This document shows, one piece after another, positions 54,044 through 63,327 of a DNA stretch of 64,000 nucleotides. The notes under the pieces were generated by a model that saw only the letters and a program-made list of their open reading frames with translations, made no database searches and was not told the origin of the DNA. The position numbers and the translations under genes were made by a program. How positions within the stretch are numbered: position 1 is the first letter of the stretch; the number at the start of each line of letters is the position of its first letter. Source of the DNA: Flavobacterium sp. LC2016-13 (GTDB lineage: Bacteria; Bacteroidota; Bacteroidia; Flavobacteriales; Flavobacteriaceae); the NCBI RefSeq assembly GCF_009707955.1, contig NZ_WMDQ01000002.1:620001-684000 (forward strand). Reading direction: 5' to 3'.

Positions 54044-55006
54044 TTATCTTCCTCCCAGGAAGAGATTAACAATGATGTCTGAAATTAATGAAATCATACA
54101 TACTGTCAATAATATTGAAAGCAAAAATGTACTAAGTGCCAGTTTTTTTAATTCTGGATCTAACAGCTTAGGATTTTGGTTTTTATAAACAGTAATTAAA
54201 TGTTTGGTTAAAGGAATAAATGCCAATAAAAACAAATACTGATCAAAATTATAATCGCTTAAAAAAGCAAAAATAACCACCAAAAGCATAGCGGTAACAA
54301 TTAAAGTGAAATGATAAATTTTAGCTTTTTTGCCGCCTATTTGAACTACAATTGTGTTTTTTCCTGATTTTCTATCTGATTCTTCGTCACGCATATTGTT
54401 TAGGTTTAAAACGCCAACGCTTAATAAACCAATTGAAATAGCGGGTAAAATTAAAAGTGGATCTACTTCTTTTGAATATAAAAAGTTAACTCCCAAAGTG
54501 CTTACAAGCCCAAAGAAAATAAATACAAATACATCTCCAAATCCTCTGTAACCGTAAGCTGAATTACCTACTGTATAACGAATTGCCGAAACAATTGCAG
54601 CGATTCCCAGTAATAAGAAAAAGATTGAATAAAGGAAATTTGTTTGTCCAAAGGCAAAATATATTAAAGTTATGGCAGATAATAATGTTAGTACAGAAGT
54701 TATTATTATTGCTTTTTTCATCGCCTGAGGTGTAATTACTCCGCTCTGAATAGCACGCATGGGACCTACTCTGTCTGCGTTATCAGTACCTTTTACACCA
54801 TCTCCGTAATCGTTTGCAAAATTTGATAAAATCTGTAAACCAAGTGTTGTTAAAAGTGCAAAACCAAAAATTTTCCAGCTAAAAACCTCTGTTGGCGTAT
54901 TGATGGTTTCGGTTGGGTTAGACAAAGCATAAATACTTCCTACTATAATTCCGGAAACTGATAAAGGTAATGTGCGCAATCTGGCGGCTTCAATCCAATG
55001 TTTCAT
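54044..55006 (-). CDS. menA: 1,4-dihydroxy-2-naphthoate polyprenyltransferase
   Basis: This 320-residue UbiA-family prenyltransferase has about eight membrane helices. The first Asp-rich element NFANDYGDGVKGTDNADR (about 65-82) and the second LNNMRDEESDRKSGKNT (about 200-216) bind the prenyl diphosphate. It attaches the isoprenoid chain to DHNA in menaquinone synthesis. Its neighbours menB and menD support the call. Confidence 0.93.
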   Translation of the reverse strand: MKHWIEAARLRTLPLSVSGIIVGSIYALSNPTETINTPTEVFSWKIFGFALLTTLGLQILSNFANDYGDGVKGTDNADRVGPMRAIQSGVITPQAMKKAIIITSVLTLLSAITLIYFAFGQTNFLYSIFFLLLGIAAIVSAIRYTVGNSAYGYRGFGDVFVFIFFGLVSTLGVNFLYSKEVDPLLILPAISIGLLSVGVLNLNNMRDEESDRKSGKNTIVVQIGGKKAKIYHFTLIVTAMLLVVIFAFLSDYNFDQYLFLLAFIPLTKHLITVYKNQNPKLLDPELKKLALSTFLLSILLTVCMISLISDIIVNLFLGGR

Positions 55007-55017
55007 TATTTTTTAAT

Positions 55018-55122
55018 TTTAGATTTTAGTCCCGACGCTTCGGGATTGATTTTAGATTGTTACATACTGAATTTAAATTGCAGATTTCAAAAACCTAAAA
55101 TCTGCAATCTAAAATCTAAAAT
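55018..55122. repeat. inverted repeat element between menA and menB
   Basis: Outer arms TTTTAGATTTTAG (55018-55030) and CTAAAATCTAAAA (near 55110-55122), with an inner hairpin TCCCGA / TCGGGA (55031-55046). Similar AATCT/AGATT-rich elements occur in other gaps of this window. Confidence 0.65.
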
Positions 55123-55126
55123 ATTT

Positions 55127-55960
55127 TTATGGAAGCCATTTATTTTCTCCAAAGTTTGGTTTTCTTTTTTCTAAAAAGGCATTTCTTCCTTCTTTTGCTT
55201 CTTCGGTCATATAAGCCAAACGGGTTGCTTCTCCGGCAAAAACTTGCTGACCAACCATTCCATCGTCTGTTAAGTTCATGGCGAATTTTAGCATTTTTAT
55301 AGAAGTTGGTGATTTTTGAAGTATTTCCTGCGCCCATTCATAAGCGGTGTCTTCAAGCTCGTCATGCGGAATCACAGCATTTACCATTCCCATATCCATC
55401 GCTTCCTGAGCTGAATAATTTCTTCCTAAAAAGAAAATCTCACGCGCTTTTTTCTGACCTACCATTTTAGCTAAATAAGCAGATCCGTATCCACCATCAA
55501 AACTGGTTACGTCAGCATCTGTTTGTTTAAAAATTGCATGTTCTTTACTGGCCAAAGTCATGTCGCAAACTACGTGCAAACTATGTCCGCCACCAACAGC
55601 CCATCCGGGAACAACGGCAATGACAACTTTTGGCATAAAACGAATTAAACGTTGTACTTCAAGAATATTTAAACGATGTTGACCATCTTCTCCAACATAA
55701 CCCTGATGTCCGCGTGCATTTTGATCTCCTCCGCTACAAAAAGAATATACTCCGTCTTTGGTAGAAGGACCTTCTGCAGAAAGCAAAACGACTCCAATTG
55801 ACGTGTCTTCCTGTGCATCGTAAAAAGCCTGGTATAATTCTGAAGTTGTTTTTGGGCGAAAAGCATTTCTAACATTGGGTCTGTTAAACGCGATTCTTGC
55901 AACTCCGTTACATTTTTTATAGGTTATATCTTCAAATTCTCTGGCAGTTATCCAATCCAT
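55127..55960 (-). CDS. menB: 1,4-dihydroxy-2-naphthoyl-CoA synthase
   Basis: This 277-residue crotonase-fold enzyme closes the ring of succinylbenzoyl-CoA in menaquinone synthesis. Motifs are IAFNRPNVRNAFRPKT, SFCSGGDQNARG for the CoA-binding loop, VPGWAVGGGHSL (oxyanion hole), TDADVTSFDGGYGSAYLAK, and C-terminal FGENKWLP. These match MenB over other crotonases. Length is typical. Confidence 0.95.
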   Translation of the reverse strand: MDWITAREFEDITYKKCNGVARIAFNRPNVRNAFRPKTTSELYQAFYDAQEDTSIGVVLLSAEGPSTKDGVYSFCSGGDQNARGHQGYVGEDGQHRLNILEVQRLIRFMPKVVIAVVPGWAVGGGHSLHVVCDMTLASKEHAIFKQTDADVTSFDGGYGSAYLAKMVGQKKAREIFFLGRNYSAQEAMDMGMVNAVIPHDELEDTAYEWAQEILQKSPTSIKMLKFAMNLTDDGMVGQQVFAGEATRLAYMTEEAKEGRNAFLEKRKPNFGENKWLP

Positions 55961-56640
55961 TGCTATTTGTTTTGTTTTTAAAAATTATAGCGTAAAAATA
56001 AAGCATTTTTATATTTATACCTACTCAATTTGCTTTAAGTCTTTATGAAAATATCTTCGAATGTTAACAATTGGTATTTACTTACAAAAAATAACATTAT
56101 TTAACATTTGATTTAAAAAAAAAGAAGTAATTTTACAACCTAGAAATCAATGAGATACAATTAATTTCATTCTTTTCAGATTGATTTTCTTTCACTGATT
56201 TATTAACCTAAAAAATGATTTTTTTGAGAAAATTTAAAAAATTTGTCGCTCATTTTTTTGGGGTTTTAAATACTAAGACTTTAATTGATGGGCAAATGGT
56301 TTATTCGTTTGTTGAAACTTCAAGGAAGAGATAGTAACACCTATGGTTAAAGAATAGAATTGTGTATTCAATTTGTCTAAAAGGATTACGATAATGGGGA
56401 CTTAATTAAAAATTGAAGTACTTTCTATAAATATATAATTATCCAACTAAATGGTTCTGCCGTGAAATTGATTTTTTGCTTTTAAAACGAATGCATTAAG
56501 CTATTTAAAGACATACAAAAAAAAGATCAAAGAAGTAATTTCTAAAATTTTTAAAGCTGTTATTTTTTTGATTGATTCGAATAATTTTATTTCTGTTTTT
56601 TTTTAATTACAATTTTTTTTAAAACTAGAATAAAAAAGGG
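55961..56640. other. long intergenic region without a supported gene
   Basis: About 680 bp of very AT-rich DNA. The only open frame is a 39-codon ORF at 56215-56334 (plus, begins MIFLRKFKKFVAHFF) without a supporting signal. No tRNA, IS or conserved hairpin is visible apart from the terminator at its right end. Confidence 0.5.
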
Positions 56641-56666
56641 AAAGGCTACTCGTATGAGTAGCCTTT
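56641..56666 (-). terminator. terminator after CvfB-type gene
   Basis: Perfect stem AAAGGCTACTC (56641-56651) / GAGTAGCCTTT (56656-56666), loop GTAT, with T-rich sequence on the minus strand beyond. It ends the minus-strand gene that stops at 56712. Confidence 0.85.
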
Positions 56667-56711
56667 CTTGTTATAATGATTTTAAAAAAAACTTAATTAT
56701 TCTTTTATGAA

Positions 56712-57566
56712 TTATTCTTTTACAATATAAATTCCGTCATCTTTAATCTCTATGAGTTTTTCTTTATATAAAGCTCCAATTGCTTTTTTAAACGTTTTTT
56801 TGCTCATTTTCAATACCGTTTTAATATCCTCCGGATGCGAATTATCATTTAAACGTAAAAAACCTCTGTTGGCTCTTAATTCATCTAAAATCTTTTCTGC
56901 ATTTGGTTCAATACTTTGATAACCTTGTACTTGCAAAGCAATATCTATTTTATTATCAGGTCGAATGTTTTTGATGTAACCACGCATTCTGTCGCCTGTT
57001 CTAATCGCATCATCATACACTTCATCTTTGTACAATAATCCTTTGTGCTTTTCATTGATGATAACATTAATACCAATTTCAGTAATGTGTGATACAATTA
57101 AATCAACTTCTTCACCTTTTTCAACTGTTAAATCATCATTGCTTAAAAACTGATTGGTTTTACTTGATGCAACTAAACGATTTGTTTTTTCATCCATATA
57201 CAGATAAACTAGATAACGCTTTCCTTTTTCCATAGGACGCGCTTGCTCTTTAAACGGAACCAGAATATCTTTTTCCATTCCCCAATCCATAAAAGCACCA
57301 ACCTGATTAATGTAGTTTACTCTTAAAAGTGCAAATTCATTCAATAAAATATACGGTTCTAGTGTTGTTGCAACCGGGCGCTGTTCATGGTCCAAATAGA
57401 CAAAAACAATAAGCTCTTCGCCTATTTCAAATTCGTTTGGAACATATTTATTGGGTAATAATATATCATGAATTCCTTCAGGGTCTTTTTCAGGATTTCC
57501 TAAAAATAAACCAACTTTGGTATCACGTAATATGGTAAGTGTATTGTATTTTCCTATTTCAATCAT
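56712..57566 (-). CDS. cvfB: S1-like RNA-binding protein, CvfB family
   Basis: This 284-residue protein has tandem S1-type OB domains, with the N-terminal YNTLTILRDTKVGLFLG and the middle VGAFMDWGMEKDILVPFKEQARPM (about 92-115), plus a C-terminal winged-helix-like region (about 220-284; PEDIKTVLKMSKKTFKKAIGALY). This architecture matches CvfB/YitL, an RNA-binding virulence-related regulator in Firmicutes. The exact target here is unknown. Confidence 0.88.
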   Translation of the reverse strand: MIEIGKYNTLTILRDTKVGLFLGNPEKDPEGIHDILLPNKYVPNEFEIGEELIVFVYLDHEQRPVATTLEPYILLNEFALLRVNYINQVGAFMDWGMEKDILVPFKEQARPMEKGKRYLVYLYMDEKTNRLVASSKTNQFLSNDDLTVEKGEEVDLIVSHITEIGINVIINEKHKGLLYKDEVYDDAIRTGDRMRGYIKNIRPDNKIDIALQVQGYQSIEPNAEKILDELRANRGFLRLNDNSHPEDIKTVLKMSKKTFKKAIGALYKEKLIEIKDDGIYIVKE

Positions 57567-57681
57567 ATTCTTGAGTTTCTAAGCCGATAAGTGACTAAGT
57601 TTCTTTGCTGCAAATGTACGAAGTTTGAAAATGGTTCAAAGAAATGTTTTAGATAAAAGCAACAATAAATGCAATATAAAA

Positions 57682-57710
57682 ACAAAAGCGCCCAATAAAG
57701 GCGCTTTTGT
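57682..57710 (-). terminator. terminator after DUF2853 gene
   Basis: Perfect stem ACAAAAGCGCC (57682-57692) / GGCGCTTTTGT (57700-57710), 7-nt loop, just downstream of the minus-strand gene stopping at 57732. Confidence 0.85.
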
Positions 57711-57731
57711 AATTTTGAATTGCTTTAAATC

Positions 57732-58073
57732 TTATTTATAAACACTTTCTTTTTTAAAGTGCAAAGTCAGTAAATAATAAACTACTGCTCTATATTTGTG
57801 TTTGTTAGATCTGCCATATTTTTCTAAAACAGCTTGAATTGCAGCATCTAATTCAGGCGAATCTTTTAGGCCTAATTTTTTAATTAGAAAATTTTTCTTT
57901 ACAGTATCTAATTCAGACTGTTGGCTTGCTGCAACTGTAGATGAATCAGCGTTGTAAATTGATGGTCCGCAACCAATTGTTACTTTTGTCAGCAAATCCA
58001 TGTTTGGAGTTACACCACATTTTTCCTTTAAATCTTCTGCATACTTTTTAATTAATTCTTCTCTTGCACTCAT
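57732..58073 (-). CDS. DUF2853 family protein
   Basis: This 113-residue all-helical protein has the family elements EELIKKYAEDLKEKCG at the N-terminus and AIQAVLEKYGRSNKHKYRAVVYYLL at the C-terminus, which I recognise as DUF2853. Structure and function are not established in what I know. It lies between cvfB and menD. Confidence 0.85.
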   Translation of the reverse strand: MSAREELIKKYAEDLKEKCGVTPNMDLLTKVTIGCGPSIYNADSSTVAASQQSELDTVKKNFLIKKLGLKDSPELDAAIQAVLEKYGRSNKHKYRAVVYYLLTLHFKKESVYK

Positions 58074-58163
58074 AATAAATATAAATATTGGTTACTTTTA
58101 ATGTTTCCAAATATATAAATTATATCAAGTGAATAATTAATTTTAACACTATTTAACTTACAA

Positions 58164-59825
58164 TTAAATTAACTCTTTAAAGTATTGTTTTAATATTTTA
58201 TCATTTTCAATAGTTGGAGTAAATATTTCTAAGATTACCGGCGTTTCGTCATTAGCATATAAACTGTTGATTCCTTCTTTTAAAGTATCTGAATCACTCG
58301 CTGTTAAATAATTCATCTTATACATTTTAGCCAAATGTTCAGCGGTTAAATGATGCGATGTTTCAAAATAAGTATTAAAAACAGGTTTTTCTTCGTGTCC
58401 CGGTAAGATTCTGAAAATTCCACCTCCTCCATTATTAATCAAAATAATTTTGAAGTTTTTAGGAATATAAGAATTCCATAAAGCATTACTATCGTATAAA
58501 AAACTAATATCTCCAGTAACGAAAACAGTTTGTTTCTGGTTTCCAACTGAAGCACCAATTGCTGTAGACGTACTTCCGTCGATTCCGCTGGTTCCTCTGT
58601 TGCAAAAAACTTCAATTGAAGGATCAATATCAATTAATTGTGCATAACGAATTGCAGAACTATTGCTAATTTGCAATTGAGAATTAACCGGCAAAGATTC
58701 AATCACTTTCTCAAAAACCTTGAAATCTGAAAACGAGATTTTATCTAAATATTTACTTCGTTTTAATTTTCTTAAATCATAAACTTCCTTTATTTCTTCA
58801 AAATAATTGCTTTCCGTAAAACTGGTTTTCGCCAGTAATTCATTGAAGAAATCGTTTGGTTTCATGACAAAATGCTTTGTCAAAGCTCCAAATGTATCAT
58901 AAGCACGTAAGGTATCAATATGCCAATGTTGTTTTGGTTTATACTTTCGTAAAAAGCCTTTTATTCTTTTTGAAACAATCATTCCGCCAAAAGTTATCAG
59001 AATTTCAGGATTAAAGGCCTCAAAATCATGATCATCAAATGGTGTAATTAAAGTATCAATGCTACTAACAAAATCAGGATGATGTAGGTTTGAAGTAGTT
59101 TCTGTCAAGACTACAATTGATGGATCGTTGGCAAAATTTTGAATAATTTTTTCATCAATAGAATTTGCTTCATTTACACCAACTAAAACTAATTTTCGTT
59201 TGGCTGAGTTCCAAATTGAAACAAATTCCTCTACATTTTCTATAATTTTTGTTCCGATAATTTCTTCAGAATGTGTGATTTTTGGTTCAACAGAAAGTGT
59301 TTCAACAGTTTCATACAAAGGTTCTTCAAACGGAGCGTTTATATGAACCGGTCCTTTTTGAAGAATGGCAGTTTCGATTGCTTTATTGATTTTTAAATCA
59401 TTTTCTACAGAAGCTTCTTCGGTTAGATTGGCATTAAAAACCGAATGATTTTCGTAAACATTTTGCTGACGAATGGTTTGCCCGTCTCCAATATCAATTT
59501 TACTCTGAGGTCTGTCTGCAGAAATTACGATTAACGGAATCTGGCTGTAAAATGCTTCGGCCACAGCCGGATAATAATTTAATAAGGCAGAACCTGACGT
59601 ACAAATAATAGCGGTTGGCTGTTTGGTTTGCTGTGCAATTCCTAAAGCAAAAAATGCTGCACAACGCTCATCTGCAATGCTGTAACAGTTAAAATTATGA
59701 TTTTGTGCAAAACCTATTGTTAAGGGAGCATTTCTTGATCCCGGAGAGATAATAATATTGGTGATTCCTTTTGCTAAACAAATTTCGATAATGCTTTGTG
59801 CAAGCGGTATTTTGGGGTAAATCAT
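58164..59825 (-). CDS. menD: 2-succinyl-5-enolpyruvyl-6-hydroxy-3-cyclohexene-1-carboxylate synthase
   Basis: This 553-residue thiamine-diphosphate enzyme joins 2-oxoglutarate to isochorismate in menaquinone synthesis. It has ISPGSRNAPL, CTSGSALLNYYPAVAEAFYS, SADRP and QTIRQQNVY in the N-terminal domain. The TPP motif runs GDISFLYDSNALWNSY...NNGGGGIF (about 433-468), the GDG-N type variant used by MenD. Length is normal. A -7 box (plus complement CAAAGTTA at 59886-59893) lies upstream. Confidence 0.95.
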   Translation of the reverse strand: MIYPKIPLAQSIIEICLAKGITNIIISPGSRNAPLTIGFAQNHNFNCYSIADERCAAFFALGIAQQTKQPTAIICTSGSALLNYYPAVAEAFYSQIPLIVISADRPQSKIDIGDGQTIRQQNVYENHSVFNANLTEEASVENDLKINKAIETAILQKGPVHINAPFEEPLYETVETLSVEPKITHSEEIIGTKIIENVEEFVSIWNSAKRKLVLVGVNEANSIDEKIIQNFANDPSIVVLTETTSNLHHPDFVSSIDTLITPFDDHDFEAFNPEILITFGGMIVSKRIKGFLRKYKPKQHWHIDTLRAYDTFGALTKHFVMKPNDFFNELLAKTSFTESNYFEEIKEVYDLRKLKRSKYLDKISFSDFKVFEKVIESLPVNSQLQISNSSAIRYAQLIDIDPSIEVFCNRGTSGIDGSTSTAIGASVGNQKQTVFVTGDISFLYDSNALWNSYIPKNFKIILINNGGGGIFRILPGHEEKPVFNTYFETSHHLTAEHLAKMYKMNYLTASDSDTLKEGINSLYANDETPVILEIFTPTIENDKILKQYFKELI

Positions 59826-60003
59826 TCTAAATGGTGTATAATATTTTTAGAAAATTTATTGCTTGAAAAATTTTCTTTTACTATTACAAAGTTACAAACT
59901 TCATGTTTGATTTGACTTATATATTAGGAAGATATTAAGACTGATTTTAGAAAAAGGCAATATATTTGTAAATCATAATTTTCTTTATCAAAATAAATAC
60001 TTT

Positions 60004-61179
60004 ATGCGTTTCTTATATTTATTTTTTGTTTTTGTTTCCCTGCAGGCTGTACAATCTCAGAATCAATTTACTGTCGATGGAATTTCATACAAAACTGCGT
60101 TAGAGAATGCTAAAACACAAAATAAACCTGTTTTCGTAATGCTTTATGCAGATTGGTGTCCGCATTGCAATCAAATGAAAAAAGAGGTTTTTAGCGATGC
60201 AAATGTTATGGATTTCCTGAATAAGAATTATATCTGTATTTGGAAAAATATAGAAAAGGAAGAAGGAATTGCTCTTAAAAATAAATTTAAAACGACATCC
60301 CTTCCTTCATTTTTATTTTTAGATTCAAATAAAACACTTTTATATGCTTTAAAAGGCGAAATGAAAACGCCTGAATTTTTAGCTGAAGCCAATTATGCTT
60401 TAAACCCGAAATTTCAACTGCCTTATTTAGAAAAAGATTTTTTAGCAGATCCTAGCAATTCAACAAAGTATTTCGCATATTTAAATACCCTGAAAAAAGG
60501 GAAAGACAGAACTGAATTATCGATTCCTACTCATATTTATCTTGAAACACAATCTGATGCACAACTAGTAAGTGAAACCAACTGGCGTGTTATTGCAAAC
60601 GGTGTTACTGATATTAATTCGAGAGAATTTCAATATGTTTTAAAACATCAAAAGGAATTTGCTGCTGTAGCTTCGCAAAATCGCATTGATCGAAAAGTTG
60701 AAAGTATTGTCAATGAGTTACTTCGGCCTCTTGTTGATAATTTAGATACTATAAACTATTATAAACAAAGAGAAATTGCTAAATCAATACGATTACAAAA
60801 AACAGATTCTCTTGTTTTTAAATTTGATTTGACATTGGCTGAACGAACTGAAAAATGGGATTTTTATAAAAAGGTTACGCTTGAAAATACCGAAAAATTA
60901 GTTTGGAATGATGCCAGTTTTCTAAAAGATATTGGTCAAACCTTTTTAAAACATATCTCTGATGCTGAAAGTTTGAAAAAATCTATTTTTTGGGTAAAAC
61001 ATTCCTTAGAATTAAATGATTCTTATGATGGAAATTTATTGATTGCAAAGCTTTACAATAAAATCAAAGACAAAAAATCGGCTTTAAAATACGCCAAAGA
61101 TGCTAAAGTTATTTCGAATGAAATGAATTGGAATCCTAAAGAAGTTGATACTTTATTAGCAGAATTAAATACAAAATAA
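60004..61179 (+). CDS. secreted thioredoxin-family protein with C-terminal helical domain
   Basis: This 391-residue protein has a signal peptide (about 19 residues, ending VQS), a thioredoxin domain (about 22-135) with the redox pair Cys52 and Cys55 in ADWCPHCNQMK, and the conserved proline region KTTSLPSFLFLD. About 250 residues of helical C-terminal region follow, with IFWVKHSLELNDSYDGNLLIAKLYN resembling TPRs. It probably works in the periplasm on disulfides. A -7 box TATATTTG (59961-59968) is upstream. A GNAT gene is 13 nt downstream. Confidence 0.82.
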   Translation: MRFLYLFFVFVSLQAVQSQNQFTVDGISYKTALENAKTQNKPVFVMLYADWCPHCNQMKKEVFSDANVMDFLNKNYICIWKNIEKEEGIALKNKFKTTSLPSFLFLDSNKTLLYALKGEMKTPEFLAEANYALNPKFQLPYLEKDFLADPSNSTKYFAYLNTLKKGKDRTELSIPTHIYLETQSDAQLVSETNWRVIANGVTDINSREFQYVLKHQKEFAAVASQNRIDRKVESIVNELLRPLVDNLDTINYYKQREIAKSIRLQKTDSLVFKFDLTLAERTEKWDFYKKVTLENTEKLVWNDASFLKDIGQTFLKHISDAESLKKSIFWVKHSLELNDSYDGNLLIAKLYNKIKDKKSALKYAKDAKVISNEMNWNPKEVDTLLAELNTK

Positions 61180-61192
61180 ACTCACCAAAACC

Positions 61193-61690
61193 ATGAACGT
61201 TACTCTTAGACCAGCAACCACAAACGATTTAGAAAAAATCCTCGAGATTGTAAATTATTCTATTTTGCATACAACAGCAAATTATAATTATGATATTCAG
61301 ACTCTTGAAGTACAGACAAAATGGTTTGAAGATAAAAAAGCTAAAAACATGCCTATTGTTGTAGCAGATTTAGATGGCGAAGTCGTTGGTTTTGGAAGTT
61401 ACGGGCAATTTCGTGAGAAAATTGGTTACCAATATACTGTAGAACATTCGGTTTATGTAGTAGATAATATTATTGGAAAAGGTGTTGGATCTCAATTATT
61501 AACCGAATTAATTCGTCTGGCTAAAGAACAAGGCCTGCACGTAATGATTGGCGCTATTGATGCAGATAATGCAGGAAGTATTGCTTTTCATGAAAAATTC
61601 GGATTTATTGCTACCGGAACGATTCGCGAAGTAGGTTATAAATTTGATCATTGGCTTGATTTGGTTTTTATGCAGTTGATTTTGAAGTAG
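61193..61690 (+). CDS. GNAT acetyltransferase (phosphinothricin-acetyltransferase-like)
   Basis: This 165-residue protein has the start TLRPATTNDLEKILEIVNY, an acetyl-CoA loop VYVVDNIIGKGVGSQLLTEL (about 92-111), and DADNAGSIAFHEKFGFIATGTIREVG near the C-terminus, followed by WLDLVFMQL. This resembles the Pat/Bar-like branch, which acetylates phosphinothricin or methionine sulfone. It is 13 nt behind the thioredoxin gene. Confidence 0.85.
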   Translation: MNVTLRPATTNDLEKILEIVNYSILHTTANYNYDIQTLEVQTKWFEDKKAKNMPIVVADLDGEVVGFGSYGQFREKIGYQYTVEHSVYVVDNIIGKGVGSQLLTELIRLAKEQGLHVMIGAIDADNAGSIAFHEKFGFIATGTIREVGYKFDHWLDLVFMQLILK

Positions 61691-61783
61691 TTTATTTGCA
61701 CGCGGATGACACGGATTCGCTAAAGCGAAAACGCGGATTTAAAACGGATTTTTTATTTTACTAATATTTTGATCGAAATAGCA

Positions 61784-61828
61784 CAAAAAAAATCCACAAA
61801 TTTGATTTATTCAAATTTGTGGATTTTT
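61784..61828. terminator. bidirectional terminator
   Basis: Stem AAAAAATCCACAAATTTGA / TCAAATTTGTGGATTTTTT with a 5-nt loop, between convergent GNAT and glutathione peroxidase genes. A GCGGAT-rich repeat with a TTCGC-TAAA-GCGAA hairpin precedes it at about 61698-61754. Confidence 0.85.
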
Positions 61829-61846
61829 TGGTTTAGATAGTTCTAA

Positions 61847-62434
61847 CTAGCTTTTAATCCAGTTGATAACGTCCGGCTCTGTAACTAAAGTTTTTGGTTT
61901 AATTACTTTTACCAATTCTCCTTTTTCGTTGATTAGGTATTTTTGAAAATTCCATTCTACTTCAGAATCCTGTAAACCATTTTTAGATTTTTGTGTCAGG
62001 AATTTGTATACTTCGCACATATCATCTCCTTTTACAGAAACTTTATCCATCATAGGAAATGTTACACCATAATTTTGTTGGCAAAAAGCACCAATTTCCT
62101 CATTTGTACCAGGTTCCTGAGAAGCAAAATTGTTAGCAGGAAAACCTACAATTACAAAACCTTTATCTTTATATTCTTTATAAACAGCTTCAAGATCTTT
62201 ATATTGAGGCGTTAATCCGCATTTTGAAGCGGTATTTACAATTAATATCTTTTTTCCTTTCAGAGACGCAAAATCAAAAGTATTTCCAGATAAATCTTCT
62301 ACTTTAAATTGGTAAATAGTTTCTTTTGTCATGGCTTGATCCGTTTTAGGCGTTTTTGTTTTATTGGTTTGCGCTTGGTTTTGGCAGCTAAATAATAATA
62401 GAACGCCATACGCTAAACATAATATTTTTTTCAT
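61847..62434 (-). CDS. glutathione-peroxidase-like lipoprotein
   Basis: The start at the ATG 62434 (not the TTG at 62464) gives 195 residues. It has a lipobox LLFSC (Cys17) and a GPx domain with peroxidatic Cys72 in NTASKCGLTPQY, Gln106 in FPANNFASQEPG, and Trp161/Asn162 in VEWNFQKYL. An extra Cys in AFCQQNYG (Cys118) may resolve the oxidised Cys with thioredoxin. It therefore reduces peroxides in the envelope; glutathione is unlikely to be the partner. Confidence 0.88.
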   Translation of the reverse strand: MKKILCLAYGVLLLFSCQNQAQTNKTKTPKTDQAMTKETIYQFKVEDLSGNTFDFASLKGKKILIVNTASKCGLTPQYKDLEAVYKEYKDKGFVIVGFPANNFASQEPGTNEEIGAFCQQNYGVTFPMMDKVSVKGDDMCEVYKFLTQKSKNGLQDSEVEWNFQKYLINEKGELVKVIKPKTLVTEPDVINWIKS

Positions 62435-62529
62435 TGTTTCTAATTTTTTTATAAAATTAATCAAAATCTGTTTTGATGATTGAGTTTAAGCGCTTTATTT
62501 TTTATTAAACTTAAGTTAAATAAAAAAAT

Positions 62530-62560
62530 GAAGCCTAGCGTTAATCAGACGCTAGGCTTC
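62530..62560 (-). terminator. strong hairpin terminator, minus strand
   Basis: Stem GAAGCCTAGCG (62530-62540) / CGCTAGGCTTC (62550-62560), 9-nt loop closed by a further T-A pair. On the minus strand a T-run follows. It implies a minus-strand transcript from the right, such as the small ORF at 62839-62976. Confidence 0.8.
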
Positions 62561-62838
62561 TCCCCATACAAACAAATCAAACCATGAATTAATCCTTATA
62601 TATCTTTTGAGTAACAAAATTTTCTTTTGTTTTTACTCGTTATTTATTAGTTTAAAAATTATAGCTGACGCCTTGGTTTTAATGAAATTATACTATTAAT
62701 CAATAAATTACACTAATCTCAAAATATTTTAATTGGCTTGTAAATGTTATTTTAATTTGCTTGGTGTATATTTAGTGTGCATTGATAAAATCTTTCACTT
62801 GGAAGTCCAAGGACATCAACTATAAGCTTTATAAATTT

Positions 62839-62976
62839 TTAATTATTATTAAAATCAATCGAAATACTTAAACGGGCCTTACTATTTTTAAAATTGCTGT
62901 CGTTAGAATTTGTAAGTGCCAAAACAGTAGTTAATCCTACAATTAATATTTTCAAATTATTTGTCATATTATTCAT
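62839..62976 (-). CDS. possible small exported peptide
   Basis: A 45-codon ORF on the minus strand begins MNNMTNNLKILIVGLTTVLALTN, a charged end then a hydrophobic run, like a signal peptide, with an Asn-rich tail. It has an ATG, and the strong terminator at 62530-62560 lies in the right orientation about 280 bp downstream. No homologue is known to me; it may be a small secreted peptide or spurious. Confidence 0.4.
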   Translation of the reverse strand: MNNMTNNLKILIVGLTTVLALTNSNDSNFKNSKARLSISIDFNNN

Positions 62977-63327
62977 GATATTAATTCTTTAATTATTCTA
63001 ATTATTTTACAATTTCAATCTTAAAAAGCGCCGTTTGTAATAATCATCGCAGAGTTGTTTATCGGCATATATTTTAATTCTTACAAATTTGATCTGCTTT
63101 GCTATTTACTGGCACATTTCATTTTATGTTATAATAGCATTTACGTAATAGGATTACTTTTGGTTTTAAAAAACGTGAAAAAAACTTATTTTTTTTCATA
63201 ATCCCTTATTTTGCTAAGGTTTAGACTGTTAAAAAAAATGCGTTTTTCACAAAAAAATAAATTATCTTTATCTCAGAGATCTAAAAAAAGATTCTATAAA
63301 ATTTGTTTAAGCTTAAAAACCACATCT
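62977..63327. other. intergenic region before sigma factor gene
   Basis: AT-rich with no clear gene. An in-frame TTG at 63211 and ATG at 63238 would extend the sigma factor by 39 or 30 residues, with poor family-like sequence (Lys/Arg/Ser-rich), so they are not adopted. Confidence 0.5.
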
